NCBI GenBank assembly: GCA_022447605.1
Contig: JAKVBG010000001.1
Location: 1 to 64,000 of the forward strand
Length of the DNA stretch: 64,000 nucleotides
Direction of reading: 5' to 3'
Origin: Mariniblastus sp.
GTDB taxonomy: Bacteria; Planctomycetota; Planctomycetia; Pirellulales; Pirellulaceae
Part shown: piece by piece, positions 44,021-54,090 of the stretch
Position numbering within the stretch: position 1 is the stretch's first letter
Layout: the number at the start of each line of letters is the position of its first letter
Program-made: the position numbers and the translations under genes
The notes under the pieces: model-generated
The model's database searches: none
Seen by the model: only the letters and a program-made list of their open reading frames with translations
Told to the model about the DNA's origin: nothing

Positions 44021-45225
44021 ATCCCCAAACAACGGACTCGACCGAAATCCGTTTGCCAACCGGCTTCCGCTTTGCCGGGGTGCATAGTGGCATCAAGGAA
44101 ACGGCCAAAGACCTGGCCATCATTGCCTGTGACGCACCCTCCACGGCGGCAGGGGTCTACACGCAAAACCTGGTGCGCGCCGCCAGCATTGACTGGAATC
44201 GGCAGATCACACCGAGTTCGATCGCAGCCGGGATCGTTATCAATTCCGGCAATGCCAATGCCTGTACCGGAGGGCAGGGCCATCGGGACAACCAGCAGAT
44301 GGCAGCCACCGCCGCCGAGGCACTCGGCTGTGAAGCCGACCAGGTCCTGGTGCTTTCCACCGGGGTGATCGGCCAATCCCTGCCCATGGACTGTGTCGAC
44401 CCGGGAATAAGACAGGCCGCCTCAAGTGCGGGAAACAAAACGACCGACTTCCTGGATGCCGCGGACGCGATCATGACCACCGACCGTTTTCGCAAAACGT
44501 GCTTTCGCGCCTTCTCTTGCGGCGATTCCAGCGGGGTGATCACTGGCATGGCCAAAGGGGCCGGCATGATCGGGCCGAACATGGCCACCATGTTGTCCAT
44601 TCTTGTAACCGACTGTTACCTGTCACCGCAGGACGCCGACCATCTACTACGCAAGGCCGTGAACGTCTCCTTCAATTGCATCAGTGTCGAAGGTCATACC
44701 AGCACCAACGACGCAGTCCTGCTTCTGTCCAGCAGCCAGGGAACGCCGCTGCGGGAAGCGGGACAGGTAGCGGCGTTTGAGGCCGCACTGACGGAAACCT
44801 GTGTCGACCTGGCCAGGCAGATCCCGGCCGACGGGGAAGGGGCCAGCCACGTGATTGAAATTCGCATTGACGGTGCGAAAACCGATACGGATGCCGACCG
44901 GATCGCCCGAACCATCGCCCAGAGTGCATTGGTCAAAACGGCCTTTACCGGGGCCGATCCGAATTGGGGAAGGATCGTCTCCGCGGCTGGTTACTCCGGG
45001 GTCGAATTTGACCTGGCGGAAACGGCATTGACCCTCAACGGCCACACCGTGTTCGAGTCGGGTCAGCCGGCCCCTTTCGATCCAGCTGCGGTCAGTCAGG
45101 ACCTGCGGCAAAACCGCGATGCCCAGGTCGTGCTTTCCGTAGGGCAGGGCCCCGGCCGAGCGACCCATTGGACCAGCGACTTGACGGTCGACTACGTTCG
45201 CTTGAACTCCGAGTACACAACCTGA
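44017..45225 (+). CDS. argJ: Glutamate N-acetyltransferase / N-acetylornithine transferase
   Basis: I start at the ATG at 44017, which overlaps the argC stop by four bases (402 aa); the frame opens further upstream but only inside argC. ArgJ recycles the acetyl group from N-acetylornithine to glutamate, giving the cyclic arginine pathway. The self-processing site is KGAGMIGPNMATMLS with nucleophile Thr191, cleaved between Ala and Thr. Other motifs: NSGNANACTGGQGHRDN, GVIGQSLPMD, DSSGVITGMAKGAG, SFNCISVEGHTSTND and GADPNWGRIVSAAGYSGV. Whether it is mono- or bifunctional (also using acetyl-CoA) cannot be told from sequence alone. argC-argJ form one transcription unit ended by a strong terminator. 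Confidence 0.95.
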   Translation: MNPQTTDSTEIRLPTGFRFAGVHSGIKETAKDLAIIACDAPSTAAGVYTQNLVRAASIDWNRQITPSSIAAGIVINSGNANACTGGQGHRDNQQMAATAAEALGCEADQVLVLSTGVIGQSLPMDCVDPGIRQAASSAGNKTTDFLDAADAIMTTDRFRKTCFRAFSCGDSSGVITGMAKGAGMIGPNMATMLSILVTDCYLSPQDADHLLRKAVNVSFNCISVEGHTSTNDAVLLLSSSQGTPLREAGQVAAFEAALTETCVDLARQIPADGEGASHVIEIRIDGAKTDTDADRIARTIAQSALVKTAFTGADPNWGRIVSAAGYSGVEFDLAETALTLNGHTVFESGQPAPFDPAAVSQDLRQNRDAQVVLSVGQGPGRATHWTSDLTVDYVRLNSEYTT

Positions 45226-45430
45226 CCGGGCCCAGGGCCGGCAGAACCCCCGCCGCCAACCCTGATAACCGACACAGACCATACAACTTCCCGTCCAGCC
45301 AACCTCTCTGGCCCAATTGTTGGACAAATCTGGCTGAAAAGGGCACCCGACTCCAAGCTTCAAATTATGGTTAAATTACAGAGGTTCACAGCCCTCTGTT
45401 GGCCTTCTATGGCTTTCTCACCCCCGTGTT

Positions 45431-45465
45431 GCGGGGCTGGCATCTCAGTCAGCCCCGCTTTTTTT
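45431..45465 (+). terminator. Intrinsic terminator of argC-argJ
   Basis: 9-bp stem GCGGGGCTG (45431-45439) / CAGCCCCGC (45450-45458), followed by T7. It lies about 205 bases after the argJ stop and breaks the long open frame that starts at 45399. The rest of 45226-45818 shows no gene. Confidence 0.92.
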
Positions 45466-45818
45466 GCGCCATGCTGAACCCGGGCACACAGGGGATCGAC
45501 CCGAGTTATCCATGGTTTTCAGGCTGCCCGCCACCGCCTGCCTCCGAGCCGTGGACTCACCCCACCCAACCAAGGGCAGTCGTCTGCCGACCGACTGGCT
45601 CCAAGACTGGACCAAACGCCTCGCTCCTGCTGGCGACCGGACCGGCAAGCCAGAACCGGTTCCGGGAATCGGAACCGCCGTTATCATCAAAAAATCTCGC
45701 TTCTGGCCGTTTGGACCACTTCTTGATTGCTGTTATATTTGTCGGGACAGTCATCTCCTTTGGACGATTATCGGAAACCCACAAGCCACCTACACCAGAC
45801 AGTTTGGAGTCTACGCCA

Positions 45819-46124
45819 ATGGCCGACGATCCAGTGAACCAAGATCCCGACGACAGCAGTCTCGATGATTCAGCTGAAAGCCTGTTCGCGCCGGCCGAGC
45901 AAACCGAGAAGGAGCCGATAGGCGAACCGCTGGTAGAAGAGACCGAGCAGGTCGTCGAAGAATTTGACGAAGCCGATTTTGATCATGACTTTGATGATGA
46001 CTTTGAAGAAGAGATCAAAGGGGAATACGATCTGGAAGACGATCAGTACGGGAAGGAGTTCAACCAGGAATTTGGACACCTCAACCCAAGTGAAGAAGGA
46101 GACGAAGACTCGTCTGGCTCGTAA
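45819..46124 (+). CDS. Small, very acidic protein
   Basis: 101 residues starting MADDPVNQDPDDSSLDDSAE; a GGAG lies about nine bases before this ATG (45819). A longer frame from 45399 crosses a strong terminator and is rejected. More than a third of residues are Asp or Glu, with a core of DEADFDHDFDDDFEEEIKGE, and there are no Cys and few hydrophobics, so it is likely unfolded or a metal/basic-protein-binding tail. Similar acidic 'DFDDDFEEE' proteins precede ileS or similar genes in planctomycetes as far as I recall, but I cannot verify this. Function unknown. Confidence 0.65.
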   Translation: MADDPVNQDPDDSSLDDSAESLFAPAEQTEKEPIGEPLVEETEQVVEEFDEADFDHDFDDDFEEEIKGEYDLEDDQYGKEFNQEFGHLNPSEEGDEDSSGS

Positions 46125-46138
46125 CTCAACTCCCTGCC

Positions 46139-46170
46139 CGGGTCGTCTTGCCCGGGTCGTCTTGCCAGGG
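46139..46170 (+). repeat. Short tandem repeat upstream of ileS
   Basis: The 15-mer CCCGGGTCGTCTTGC occurs twice in succession (about 46138-46167). No coding role; part of the 280-base spacer between the acidic protein gene and ileS, where I see no gene, T-box or tRNA. Confidence 0.7.
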
Positions 46171-46407
46171 GGCGAACTGCATTACTCGCACACAGGTTCT
46201 CGACCTGCACCTTTGGCCGACGGGGAAATGGCAGTCGCGCAGGTTAAAAGCTCTTCCGGCTCCATCCCAAGCCGCTCAGTCATTTACAGCATTGGGTCAA
46301 TCGAAGATATTAGTACCAGACGCCGTGAGGTTGACTTGCCCGGAAGCCCGTATCCCGAGCCCGACAAAGCCTCCTGTTGTAAGCCGATTTGCTGAGAAGG
46401 ATCCCCG

Positions 46408-49400
46408 ATGTTTCATCCGGTTGAAACGAATGTCAATTTCCCCGAGCAGGAAGAACGCATTCTCAACTTCTGGCGGGAAAACAATACGTACGATCGGGCG
46501 TTGAGCCGTCGTGAAGGAGGGCCCAAGTACGTCTTTTACGAAGGTCCACCGACGGCCAATGGAAAACCGCATCCAGGCCACTGCCTGACCCGTGCGATCA
46601 AGGACCTGTTCCCCCGCTATCGCACAATGCGCGGGTACTACTGCGAGCGCAAAGCGGGTTGGGATACACACGGATTGCCAGTCGAAGTCGAAGTCTGCAA
46701 AGAGCTGGGAATTCACTCCAAAGAAGAGATTGAGGCGTACGGGATCGAGCCGTTTATCCAGAAATGCCAGCAGAGTGTTTGGCGGTACATGCAGCAATGG
46801 GAACAATTGACGGAGCGACTCGGGTTTTGGGTCAAGCTGGACGATGCTTATGTCACCTATCACCAGAGTTACGTCGAGTCGGTCTGGTGGTCTTTGAAAG
46901 ATCTGTTTGACCGGGACTTGTTGTACCAGGGACACAAGATCATCTGGTGGTGGGCCCAGGGCGGGACCGCACTGAGTAGCGGTGAAGTGGGACAGGGCTA
47001 CAAAACCGTATTTGACCCCAGCGTCTATGTCCTGTTCCCTCTGCTGGACCAGGAGAATACCAGCCTGCTGGTGTGGACCACGACGCCCTGGACATTGCCC
47101 AGCAACCAGTTTGCCGCCGTCAATCGGGAACTCGATTACGCCACGGTATACGATCCGGAACTGGGCCAGAACATCGTCTTGGCCCGCGATCTGGTTGAGA
47201 CGATTTCCGATAAAGTCAAACGGGAACTGGAAATCAAGTCGGTCTGCAAGGGAACCGAGCTTGTCGGCCAGCGTTACCAACCACCCTTCGACTACTACTA
47301 TCGGGAAGCGGGGGAGCAACAGGGGGCACTCAAAGAAGGCGGAACCGAGCACGTGGCCTGGCGAATCACAGCGGCCGATTTTGTCACGACCGACAGCGGT
47401 TCAGGAGCTGTTCACGAGGCGCCCGCCTTTGGCGAAGTGGACTACGAACTCTTGATGACCGAGCAAGCCCGATTCGAACCGGGGCAGGGGCCTGAGTTGA
47501 TTTGCGCGGTAGGACCCAATGGCCAATTCACCGAAGAGGTAGCTGATTTCGCCGGGATGTGGGTCAAGGATGCCGACAAGCCGATCATGCGTCGACTGAA
47601 AGAGGAGGGCAAGCTTTACCTGCAGGAACAGTACCAACACGAGTATCCTTTTTGTTGGCGCGCCGATGAAGATCCACTGATCCAGTATCCCAGGCGGAGC
47701 TGGTTCATTCGCACCACGAATTTTCGTGATGCCATGCTGGCCAACAACCAGCAGGTCAATTGGTTACCCGCCCACATCCGTGATGGCCGCTTCGGCAACT
47801 TCCTGGAAAGCAATGTGGACTGGGCCCTGTCACGGGAAAGGTACTGGGGCACTCCCTTGCCAATCTGGGTCTGCAGCGAGACAGGCAAGATGGAAGCGGT
47901 TGCCAGCTACGAAGAACTGCTGGCCAAATCGGGGGTCACGGGGACCGAGGTCTGGGACCAAGCCAAGGAAGCCCAACCCGATTTGCCCGACGACCTGCGC
48001 GTCCACAAACCGTACATCGACCATGTCACCTACGAATCGCCGTACGCAGAGGGTGCCCGCATGAAACGGGTCGCCGAGGTAATCGACTGCTGGTATGACA
48101 GCGGGGCGATGCCGTTTGCCCAGTGGGGTTACCCGCACCAGAATGCGGACCACTTCCGCCGCCAGTTCCCAGCCGATTTCATCTCCGAGGCACTCGACCA
48201 GACGCGGGGCTGGTTTTACAGCCTGCTGGCCATCAGCACCATGATGTTCTCGGAGGACTCAGACGAGGAACCGGTCGAATTCCCCCATCCCTTCCGCAAT
48301 TGCATTGTCCTCGGGCTGATGCTGGGGGAAGACGGCCAGAAAATGTCGAAGAGCAAACGGAACTACCGGGAGCCGAGAGAGATCTTTGATCGGTATGGTG
48401 CCGACGCGCTGCGCTGGTATTTTTTCGCCAACCAACCCCCTTGGACCGCCATCCGTTACCGCGAACAATCGATCAAGGAGAGCATTCCTGAATTTATCCT
48501 CAGGCTGTGGAATGTTTACAGTTTCTTCGTGCTGTACGCCAACATCGACCAGTTTGGCCCTGCCGAGGGGCTGGATGCCGACCAGTTGCAAACCAGCACC
48601 CTCGAGCAGAATCCCGGTTATCGACCGGTTGACCAGCGGGGCGAGCTGGATCGCTGGATCATCAGTGAACTGCATAGCACCGTTCAGGACGTAACGACCG
48701 CCATGGACGCCTATGACAACTTTGGTGCGGCCGATCGAATCACGACGTTTGTGGATGCCATGAGCAATTGGTACGTCCGTCGCAGCCGCGATCGTTTCTG
48801 GGCAGCCGACAAGCAGGATCCCCATAAGCAGGACGCCTACTGGACCTTGTTTGAATGCCTGGCGACCACGTCCAAAATGGTTGCGCCCTTCGTCCCCTTT
48901 GTCTCTGAGGCGATCTGGCAGAACCTGATCAGCCCGTTCACAACCGCCTCCATTGAGAGTGTCCACTTGTGTGATTATCCCACGGCTGATGAAGCGTGGA
49001 TCGACCGGGACCTCTCCCGTCGCATGAAAACCTTGCGGGAAATTGCATCGTTGGGACGATCGGCCAGGATGGACGCCAAGCTCAAGGTCCGGCAACCGCT
49101 GGCGGGTGTCACCGTGGTGCTGAGTGATGCGGCCGACCAGGCATGGCTCGAGGAACACGGAGCCATCCTGCAGACCGAGTTGAATGTCAAATCGGTCCGC
49201 TACACCTCCGACGCCGGGGATTACGTCAGCTACCAGGTGATCCCCAACTTCAAGCGACTCGGTCCGCGGGTCGGCAAATTGATGCCGGCCGTCAAGAAAG
49301 CGTTGGGCCAGGCCGATGGAGGTGCCATGCTGGCCGATCTGGAAACCAATGGAAAAGTCAGCTTGCAGGTCGAAGATGAAACGATTGAACTCGACAGTGA

Positions 49401-49779
49401 TGACATCCAGGTTCGGCTGCAGGCCAAGGAGGGATGGGCAGCTGCCCAGGGGCAGAGTTCGGTAGTCGTCCTTTCCACGGAACTGACGGACGAGTTGATT
49501 CGGGAAGGGATGGCCCGGGACGTGGTACGCCTGGTCCAGGATCGCCGAAAAGAACTCGATTTACAGTTTACCGATCGCATCCGATTGTGGCTCGAGACAG
49601 AAAACGAAGAACTCCATCAAGCGATTTCCGAAAATGTCGAGTACATTGCGGCCGAAACTTTGGCCACGGAAGTCAAGCTGGAAGCCCCACCGGCGGAACT
49701 GGCTGACAGGGTGGAAAGAACCGTTGCCGACAGCGTGTTGCACATCACACTGCAAGTCGTCCAAACGGCAAGTACCTAG
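46408..49779 (+). CDS. ileS: Isoleucyl-tRNA synthetase, eukaryotic-like (type 2)
   Basis: 1123 residues. Charges tRNA-Ile with isoleucine. The HIGH motif appears as PHPGHC in [20 protein letters not shown], and KMSKS as [14 protein letters not shown]. The block [37 protein letters not shown], the editing (CP1) domain with [15 protein letters not shown], and the extra C-terminal length are those of the eukaryote/archaea-like IleRS clade, also called type 2 or ileS2, which in bacteria is often mupirocin-insensitive; the usual bacterial type 1 is about 930 aa. Complete. It is the probable housekeeping copy. purN follows 25 bases later on the same strand. Confidence 0.95.
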   Translation: MFHPVETNVNFPEQEERILNFWRENNTYDRALSRREGGPKYVFYEGPPTANGKPHPGHCLTRAIKDLFPRYRTMRGYYCERKAGWDTHGLPVEVEVCKELGIHSKEEIEAYGIEPFIQKCQQSVWRYMQQWEQLTERLGFWVKLDDAYVTYHQSYVESVWWSLKDLFDRDLLYQGHKIIWWWAQGGTALSSGEVGQGYKTVFDPSVYVLFPLLDQENTSLLVWTTTPWTLPSNQFAAVNRELDYATVYDPELGQNIVLARDLVETISDKVKRELEIKSVCKGTELVGQRYQPPFDYYYREAGEQQGALKEGGTEHVAWRITAADFVTTDSGSGAVHEAPAFGEVDYELLMTEQARFEPGQGPELICAVGPNGQFTEEVADFAGMWVKDADKPIMRRLKEEGKLYLQEQYQHEYPFCWRADEDPLIQYPRRSWFIRTTNFRDAMLANNQQVNWLPAHIRDGRFGNFLESNVDWALSRERYWGTPLPIWVCSETGKMEAVASYEELLAKSGVTGTEVWDQAKEAQPDLPDDLRVHKPYIDHVTYESPYAEGARMKRVAEVIDCWYDSGAMPFAQWGYPHQNADHFRRQFPADFISEALDQTRGWFYSLLAISTMMFSEDSDEEPVEFPHPFRNCIVLGLMLGEDGQKMSKSKRNYREPREIFDRYGADALRWYFFANQPPWTAIRYREQSIKESIPEFILRLWNVYSFFVLYANIDQFGPAEGLDADQLQTSTLEQNPGYRPVDQRGELDRWIISELHSTVQDVTTAMDAYDNFGAADRITTFVDAMSNWYVRRSRDRFWAADKQDPHKQDAYWTLFECLATTSKMVAPFVPFVSEAIWQNLISPFTTASIESVHLCDYPTADEAWIDRDLSRRMKTLREIASLGRSARMDAKLKVRQPLAGVTVVLSDAADQAWLEEHGAILQTELNVKSVRYTSDAGDYVSYQVIPNFKRLGPRVGKLMPAVKKALGQADGGAMLADLETNGKVSLQVEDETIELDSDDIQVRLQAKEGWAAAQGQSSVVVLSTELTDELIREGMARDVVRLVQDRRKELDLQFTDRIRLWLETENEELHQAISENVEYIAAETLATEVKLEAPPAELADRVERTVADSVLHITLQVVQTAST

Positions 49780-49804
49780 ACCTTAAAACGGGAGCAACCA
49801 CCAA

Positions 49805-50428
49805 ATGGCAGGCGGGTTTTCGATCGCGGTTTTAATCTCGGGCGGCGGGACCACCCTGCAGAACCTGATTGAACTGCGTCGCCAGGGGGACCTGACGGTC
49901 GAGATCGGCCAGGTCATCTCCAGCAGCGAACAGGCCAAGGGAAACCGGTTTGCCAACGACGCCAATATCCCGCTGCTGGTTTTGCCACGCCAGCAGTTCC
50001 CTGCACCGGAGCAATTGAGTGAGAGACTCTTTGAGGCTTGCCGGCAAGCAGGGGCCGACTTGGTGGTCGCGGCCGGCTTCCTGCGGCGACTGGTCATTCC
50101 TGCGGACTTTGAGAACCGGGTCATCAACATTCACCCCAGCCTGATCCCCGCTTTTTGCGGCAAAGGCTTTTACGGTATGCGGGTTCACGAGTCGGTGATT
50201 GAGTACGGCTGCAAGTTGTCCGGCTGCACGGTCCACTTCGTCGATAACGAATATGATCACGGACCGATTATTGCCCAACAAACGGTCGACGTAGCCCCCG
50301 ATGACTCTGCCCAATCACTGCAACAACGGGTCTTTGCCGAAGAATGCAAGATCTACCCGACCGTCATCGAACAAATTGCCGCAGGCCGGGTTGAGGTCAA
50401 TGGCCGCACGGTTCACATCCGGGAATGA
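49805..50428 (+). CDS. purN: Phosphoribosylglycinamide formyltransferase
   Basis: 207 residues. It transfers a formyl group from 10-formyl-THF to GAR in purine synthesis. Motifs: IAVLISGGGTTLQNLIEL (phosphate-binding loop), VVAAGFLRRLVIP, NIHPSLIPAFCGKGFYGMRVHESVIE with catalytic Asn, His and the loop, and TVHFVDNEYDHGPIIAQQTV with the catalytic Asp in the EYDHGP. Normal length. The aldolase gene starts five bases after the stop. Confidence 0.93.
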   Translation: MAGGFSIAVLISGGGTTLQNLIELRRQGDLTVEIGQVISSSEQAKGNRFANDANIPLLVLPRQQFPAPEQLSERLFEACRQAGADLVVAAGFLRRLVIPADFENRVINIHPSLIPAFCGKGFYGMRVHESVIEYGCKLSGCTVHFVDNEYDHGPIIAQQTVDVAPDDSAQSLQQRVFAEECKIYPTVIEQIAAGRVEVNGRTVHIRE

Positions 50429-50432
50429 TGGT

Positions 50433-51290
50433 ATGAATGAAACCAACGTCGATCAGTTGAAGCAACAGATCTGTGATATCGGACAACGGGTCTACCAGAA
50501 AGGGTTTGCTGCGGCCAACGAGGGAAATATCTCGGCCCGGGCCAGTGATGACCGGGTCCTCTGTACACCGACGCTGACCTGCAAAGGTTTCATGACGCCC
50601 GATGATATCTGCACCGTCGATATGGACGGCAACCAGGTTTCCGGTAATCGGAAGGCGACCAGCGAAGTCCTCTTGCACCTGAATATTTATCGGCGTCGAC
50701 CCGACATATCGGCCGTCGTTCACTGCCATCCGCCTCACGCCACCGCCTTTGCCGTGGCGCGGGAGCCGGTTCCCGTCGGCGTTTTGCCGGAACCGGATAT
50801 CTTCCTGGGCGAAGTACCGACCGCTCCTTACAAAACCCCCGGAAACCAGGATTTTGCCGATACGATCCTCCCGTTTGTCGAATCGACCGAGACGATCCTG
50901 CTGGCCAATCACGGAACGGTCACCTACGCCGACAGCATTGAAAAAGCTTACTGGTTAACCGAAATCCTGGACGCTTACTGTCGTATCCTGATCCTCTCCC
51001 GGCAGATTGGCCGTGTGCAGTATGTATCCATGGAGCAGGGGCAGGAACTTCTGGAACTGCGGCGGCAGTGGGGCTTTGCCGATGCCCGTAACTCCGAAGC
51101 GTTTGCCGATCGGCAAGATGAGATCTGCAATCATGTGCAGTTCCGTGAGACCTGGCCAGAATCCGGCTTGCGCAAACACGGTTTCCCGGTATTTAACCAA
51201 TCCGATCAGCTCCCAGACCAGGAAGCCTTGATCGAGCGCATCGCCCAACGGGTAGCGGAAAAAATGGGGACGTCACAACGTTCTCCCTAA
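50433..51290 (+). CDS. Class II aldolase/adducin-family protein
   Basis: I start at the ATG at 50433 (MNETNVDQLKQQI), just after the purN stop; the frame extends to 50301 inside purN. 285 residues. Motifs: GFAAANEGNISARASDDRVLCTPT (substrate-phosphate loop G-N-x-S/G), TSEVLLHLNIYRRRPDISAVVHCHPPHATAF (catalytic Glu-like and Zn ligands His-x-His), and LLANHGTVTYAD (third Zn His). The family includes L-fuculose-1-phosphate aldolase, L-ribulose-5-phosphate epimerase and related decarboxylases. Specificity is uncertain; aldol cleavage of a sugar phosphate is the likeliest role. The extra C-terminal 60 residues are not family-typical. Confidence 0.85.
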   Translation: MNETNVDQLKQQICDIGQRVYQKGFAAANEGNISARASDDRVLCTPTLTCKGFMTPDDICTVDMDGNQVSGNRKATSEVLLHLNIYRRRPDISAVVHCHPPHATAFAVAREPVPVGVLPEPDIFLGEVPTAPYKTPGNQDFADTILPFVESTETILLANHGTVTYADSIEKAYWLTEILDAYCRILILSRQIGRVQYVSMEQGQELLELRRQWGFADARNSEAFADRQDEICNHVQFRETWPESGLRKHGFPVFNQSDQLPDQEALIERIAQRVAEKMGTSQRSP

Positions 51291-51397
51291 TCCCTGCTGA
51301 CTCCTCATTTTCGCTTCCGCTTGGCGGAAATGGATTCTGTGCAAGCTGCTGTACAAAAAGTGCTTGCATCAACTCGCTTAAAAAAGGCCGGGGGGCG

Positions 51398-51465
51398 TTC
51401 ACGTTCTCTTCACAAACGGGCCGGTTTCTTAACAAAACGCTCATTCCCGTGAAGCGATCTTAACA
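51398..51465 (+). promoter_or_regulatory. Possible Pho box upstream of the porin gene
   Basis: Direct repeats TTCACG (51398), TTCACA (51409), TTAACA (51429) and TTAACA (51460) lie at offsets 0, 11, 31 and 62, i.e. close to whole helical turns. TT(A/C/T)ACA repeats spaced by about 11 are the binding pattern of PhoP of Bacillus, and the spacing is that of PhoB too. The next gene is a phosphate-selective-type porin. The region 51291-51612 has no gene. Confidence 0.4.
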
Positions 51466-51612
51466 AAACCTTCTCGCTTTCATTCTTTCCACTCAAGTTC
51501 ATGAGAATTCGTTAACCTGCACCCGTTTTATCTAACCGATACCAACGGGACGATCCGATAAATCAGAAAACCGAACTTATCCATTTCAACCCGTTGTTAA
51601 CGGTCGGACACT

Positions 51613-53211
51613 ATGACGCTAAAGCAGACTCTCAAATTTGCCTCTACTTACTGCCTAACCGCACTCCTGCTGCTAGCGGCATCGGCGGCGAACACGAACG
51701 GTCAAGAGAGTGCGGAAATCACTCACCCGACCAGCGTTAACACGTCTCTGATCACGCCAGGAGACACGTCCGAGGCGAGTATCCTCAAGGAATTCGAGTC
51801 CTTGAAGATGAGGATCGCCGAACTGGAACAGGAACGGGAAGCGGCACCGGCCGGGATCGATCCGGACCTGCGCAGCCGACTGGAGAACCTGGAGTCTTCC
51901 TCCGAGAGGGCCAGCGATCTTCTCAGCGGCCTGAAGACCAGCTTTGATGGTGTGGTCCATCACGGTCACAAATCACCCAAGCTGAACTTCTTCGGCCGCA
52001 TCCACCTCGACTACTGGGGGTTTCCCCAGGTCGCCGAGCAAATCGCGAATAATGTTGAAAATCCTCCGAACGGTCCCGTCCAAGAACGATGGAACTTTCG
52101 TCGGGTCCGAATCGGTATCAAGGGTGATTTGAATGACAACATGCTCTACAAGTACGAGACCGAATTCGCCAAAGGCTCTGAAAAAACGGAGTACCGGGAT
52201 TTGTACATCGGCTTCAAAAATGTGCCCGTCTTCCAGACCGTTCTGATCGGTAACCAAAAACGGCCGTACGGGCTCGATCACCTGAACAGTAGCCGCTACA
52301 ACATCTTTATCGAACGTCCATTTATCATTGAGGCATTCAACCAGGACGCCCGCCGTCTCGGGATTCAAAGTTACGGTATCAGCGAAGATTTGCGGTACAA
52401 CTGGCGATTCGGATTCTTCTCACAACGGTACACTCAGAATTCAGAGGGCTGGAAAGGGACTTATTTCCCTGGTGAAATTGCCGGTCGCTGGGCCACGACG
52501 TTCTGGTGGGATGAAACGACCAATGGACGTGGCTACGGTCACTTTGCCGTTTCGGGCTCGCTAGGCGATGCCAGGAACGCCGCCAAAGATGGTATCAAAC
52601 TTTACCGGACTCGCCCCGAAGCCCGCTCGGACGCGCGTTGGTTGGATACGGATGTGATTAAAGATTTCGACCCAGAATGGTCATCCCTTTTTGGCTTGGA
52701 ATACGTCCTCAACATCGGCGCCTTTCAGTTTTGTGGGGAGTATCTGCACAGCAATGTCTCGCGAGGCCAGGCAAGAGACCTGCAGTTTGATGGGGGCTAC
52801 TTTTACGTCGCCTACATGCTGACCGGAGAGCATATGCCTTGGGACCGAAAAACGGGCTGCCTGGCCCGTATCAAACCGTTCGAGAATTTCTTCATCGTTC
52901 GAGATTGCGATGGCTGCGTAAGACGGGGAAAGGGTGCCTGGCAAATTGCCGCACGGTATTCCAAGGCCGATTTGACCGATCAGGATGGTGCGTTCGCCGA
53001 AAACATCTACGGTGGCAATGGCCATTCACTCACGCTCGACGTCAACTGGTACTGGAACCCGTATGCCCGCATGCAGTTCAACTGGCTGGTCGGCGCCATC
53101 AAGGATCGCAGAAACCCAGCTAATCCCCTCCCACCCACCTCACCAGACTACGTAGGTCCTGGCAACGGTGATTACGACATTATTGGTGCCCGCTGGATGG
53201 TCGATTTCTAG
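51613..53211 (+). CDS. Phosphate-selective porin O/P-family outer-membrane protein
   Basis: 532 residues. Signal peptide at residues about 10-30 (FASTYCLTALLLLAASAANT). Then a coiled-coil stretch (EFESLKMRIAELEQEREAAP), which planctomycete porins use to anchor to the wall, followed by the OprO/OprP-like barrel from about residue 118 (KLNFFGRIHLDYWGFPQVAE, NFRRVRIGIKGDLNDNMLYK, LYIGFKNVP, LIGNQKRPYGLDHLNSSRYN). The C-terminal strand ends GARWMVDF, with the terminal aromatic residue typical of outer-membrane beta-barrels. The family passes anions such as phosphate or polyphosphate, but not all members do. A long AT-rich upstream region carries a possible Pho box. Confidence 0.88.
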   Translation: MTLKQTLKFASTYCLTALLLLAASAANTNGQESAEITHPTSVNTSLITPGDTSEASILKEFESLKMRIAELEQEREAAPAGIDPDLRSRLENLESSSERASDLLSGLKTSFDGVVHHGHKSPKLNFFGRIHLDYWGFPQVAEQIANNVENPPNGPVQERWNFRRVRIGIKGDLNDNMLYKYETEFAKGSEKTEYRDLYIGFKNVPVFQTVLIGNQKRPYGLDHLNSSRYNIFIERPFIIEAFNQDARRLGIQSYGISEDLRYNWRFGFFSQRYTQNSEGWKGTYFPGEIAGRWATTFWWDETTNGRGYGHFAVSGSLGDARNAAKDGIKLYRTRPEARSDARWLDTDVIKDFDPEWSSLFGLEYVLNIGAFQFCGEYLHSNVSRGQARDLQFDGGYFYVAYMLTGEHMPWDRKTGCLARIKPFENFFIVRDCDGCVRRGKGAWQIAARYSKADLTDQDGAFAENIYGGNGHSLTLDVNWYWNPYARMQFNWLVGAIKDRRNPANPLPPTSPDYVGPGNGDYDIIGARWMVDF

Positions 53212-53267
53212 ACCGCCTCACCCGCCAATTCACCCAGAAACCGCAACCCAAAACTGAAGTGAACGTT

Positions 53268-53972
53268 ATGAACCTGAGACATTCCATCCTGGCCGCCCTG
53301 TTGGCCCTGACGCTCGGATTTTCAGCTCCTTTGCTGGCCCAGCAGCCAGCCGCCAACCCGGCGGCCTGCGACACCGCCTGTGATGCGGGCAACTGCGACA
53401 GTAATGCGGGCAGTTGTGACAGCGCAGGCTGCACCACATGTGCCCCGCTGCGGCCTTTTATTCAGTGTGGCAAATGCAATGGGACCTGTTACCTGAAAGT
53501 CGAAAAAACGACCAAAGAGAAGAGCTGTTTCAAGGTCGAAACGAAACAGATCTGCATCCCCAAGGTCCGTTTTCCCTGGCAACCGAAGGTCGATTGTGAC
53601 AGCTGCGACAGCGCAGGCAATTGCGCGACACGTTGTGGCCGGGTCAAAACGATCCTGGTCCTGAAAAAACACAAGTACGAATGCCCCGACTGCAAGTACA
53701 CGTGGGAAGTCGCCAGTTCGGGAGCTTGTGACGATGCAAATTGCGACGGCGGTTCAACCGGGAAGAGTGATGCGACGGCCGTCGTTCCGCCTCCGGCCCA
53801 ACCATCTGAACGCGGCAAGGCTCCCGCGGTCATCCCGGCCCAACCCGCTATCGTCACACAGCGGGCGACACCGGTTGGCGCCACCAAGCCGATCATTGTC
53901 TCAGCCGAACAATGGCGCAACCAGACGGACCGCAACCCGGCCCAGGCGACGACCAACGGCAGCAACCAGTAG
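53268..53972 (+). CDS. Cys-rich secreted protein with CxxC motifs
   Basis: I start at the ATG at 53268; an in-frame GTG at 53259 would add three residues. 234 residues with a signal peptide (LRHSILAALLALTLGFSAPLLAQ). The mature part has many Cys: ACDTACDAGNCDSNAGSCDSAGCTTC, CGKCNGTCYLK, DCDSCDSAGNCATRCG and YECPDCKYTWEV. The last two resemble paired zinc-ribbon CxxC knuckles, so metal binding or disulfide cross-linking are both possible. The rest is Pro/Ala-rich. It lies 56 bases after the porin and ends before a strong terminator, so porin and this protein may be co-expressed. A different Cys-rich protein is at 20856. Function unknown. Confidence 0.75.
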   Translation: MNLRHSILAALLALTLGFSAPLLAQQPAANPAACDTACDAGNCDSNAGSCDSAGCTTCAPLRPFIQCGKCNGTCYLKVEKTTKEKSCFKVETKQICIPKVRFPWQPKVDCDSCDSAGNCATRCGRVKTILVLKKHKYECPDCKYTWEVASSGACDDANCDGGSTGKSDATAVVPPPAQPSERGKAPAVIPAQPAIVTQRATPVGATKPIIVSAEQWRNQTDRNPAQATTNGSNQ

Positions 53973-54035
53973 TCGCCATACGGCGGGGCTGACCCGGTTG
54001 ATCCCCGGGATAACGACGCGAATCAATCCACAAAA

Positions 54036-54072
54036 AAAGCCTGCCCTCATACCAGGGCAGGCTTTGTTTTTT
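54036..54072. terminator. Bidirectional intrinsic terminator
   Basis: Perfect 12-bp stem AAAGCCTGCCCT (54036-54047) / AGGGCAGGCTTT (54054-54065), 6-base loop, A-run before and T-run after, between the convergent Cys-rich gene and the metalloprotease gene. Confidence 0.95.
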
Positions 54073-54090
54073 CTAGGCTGAAAGTCCGTT

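Noticed and set aside
45399-46124. 241-codon open frame
   Set aside because: It runs through a strong intrinsic terminator (45431-45465); only the part from the ATG at 45819 has a ribosome binding site and coding character.
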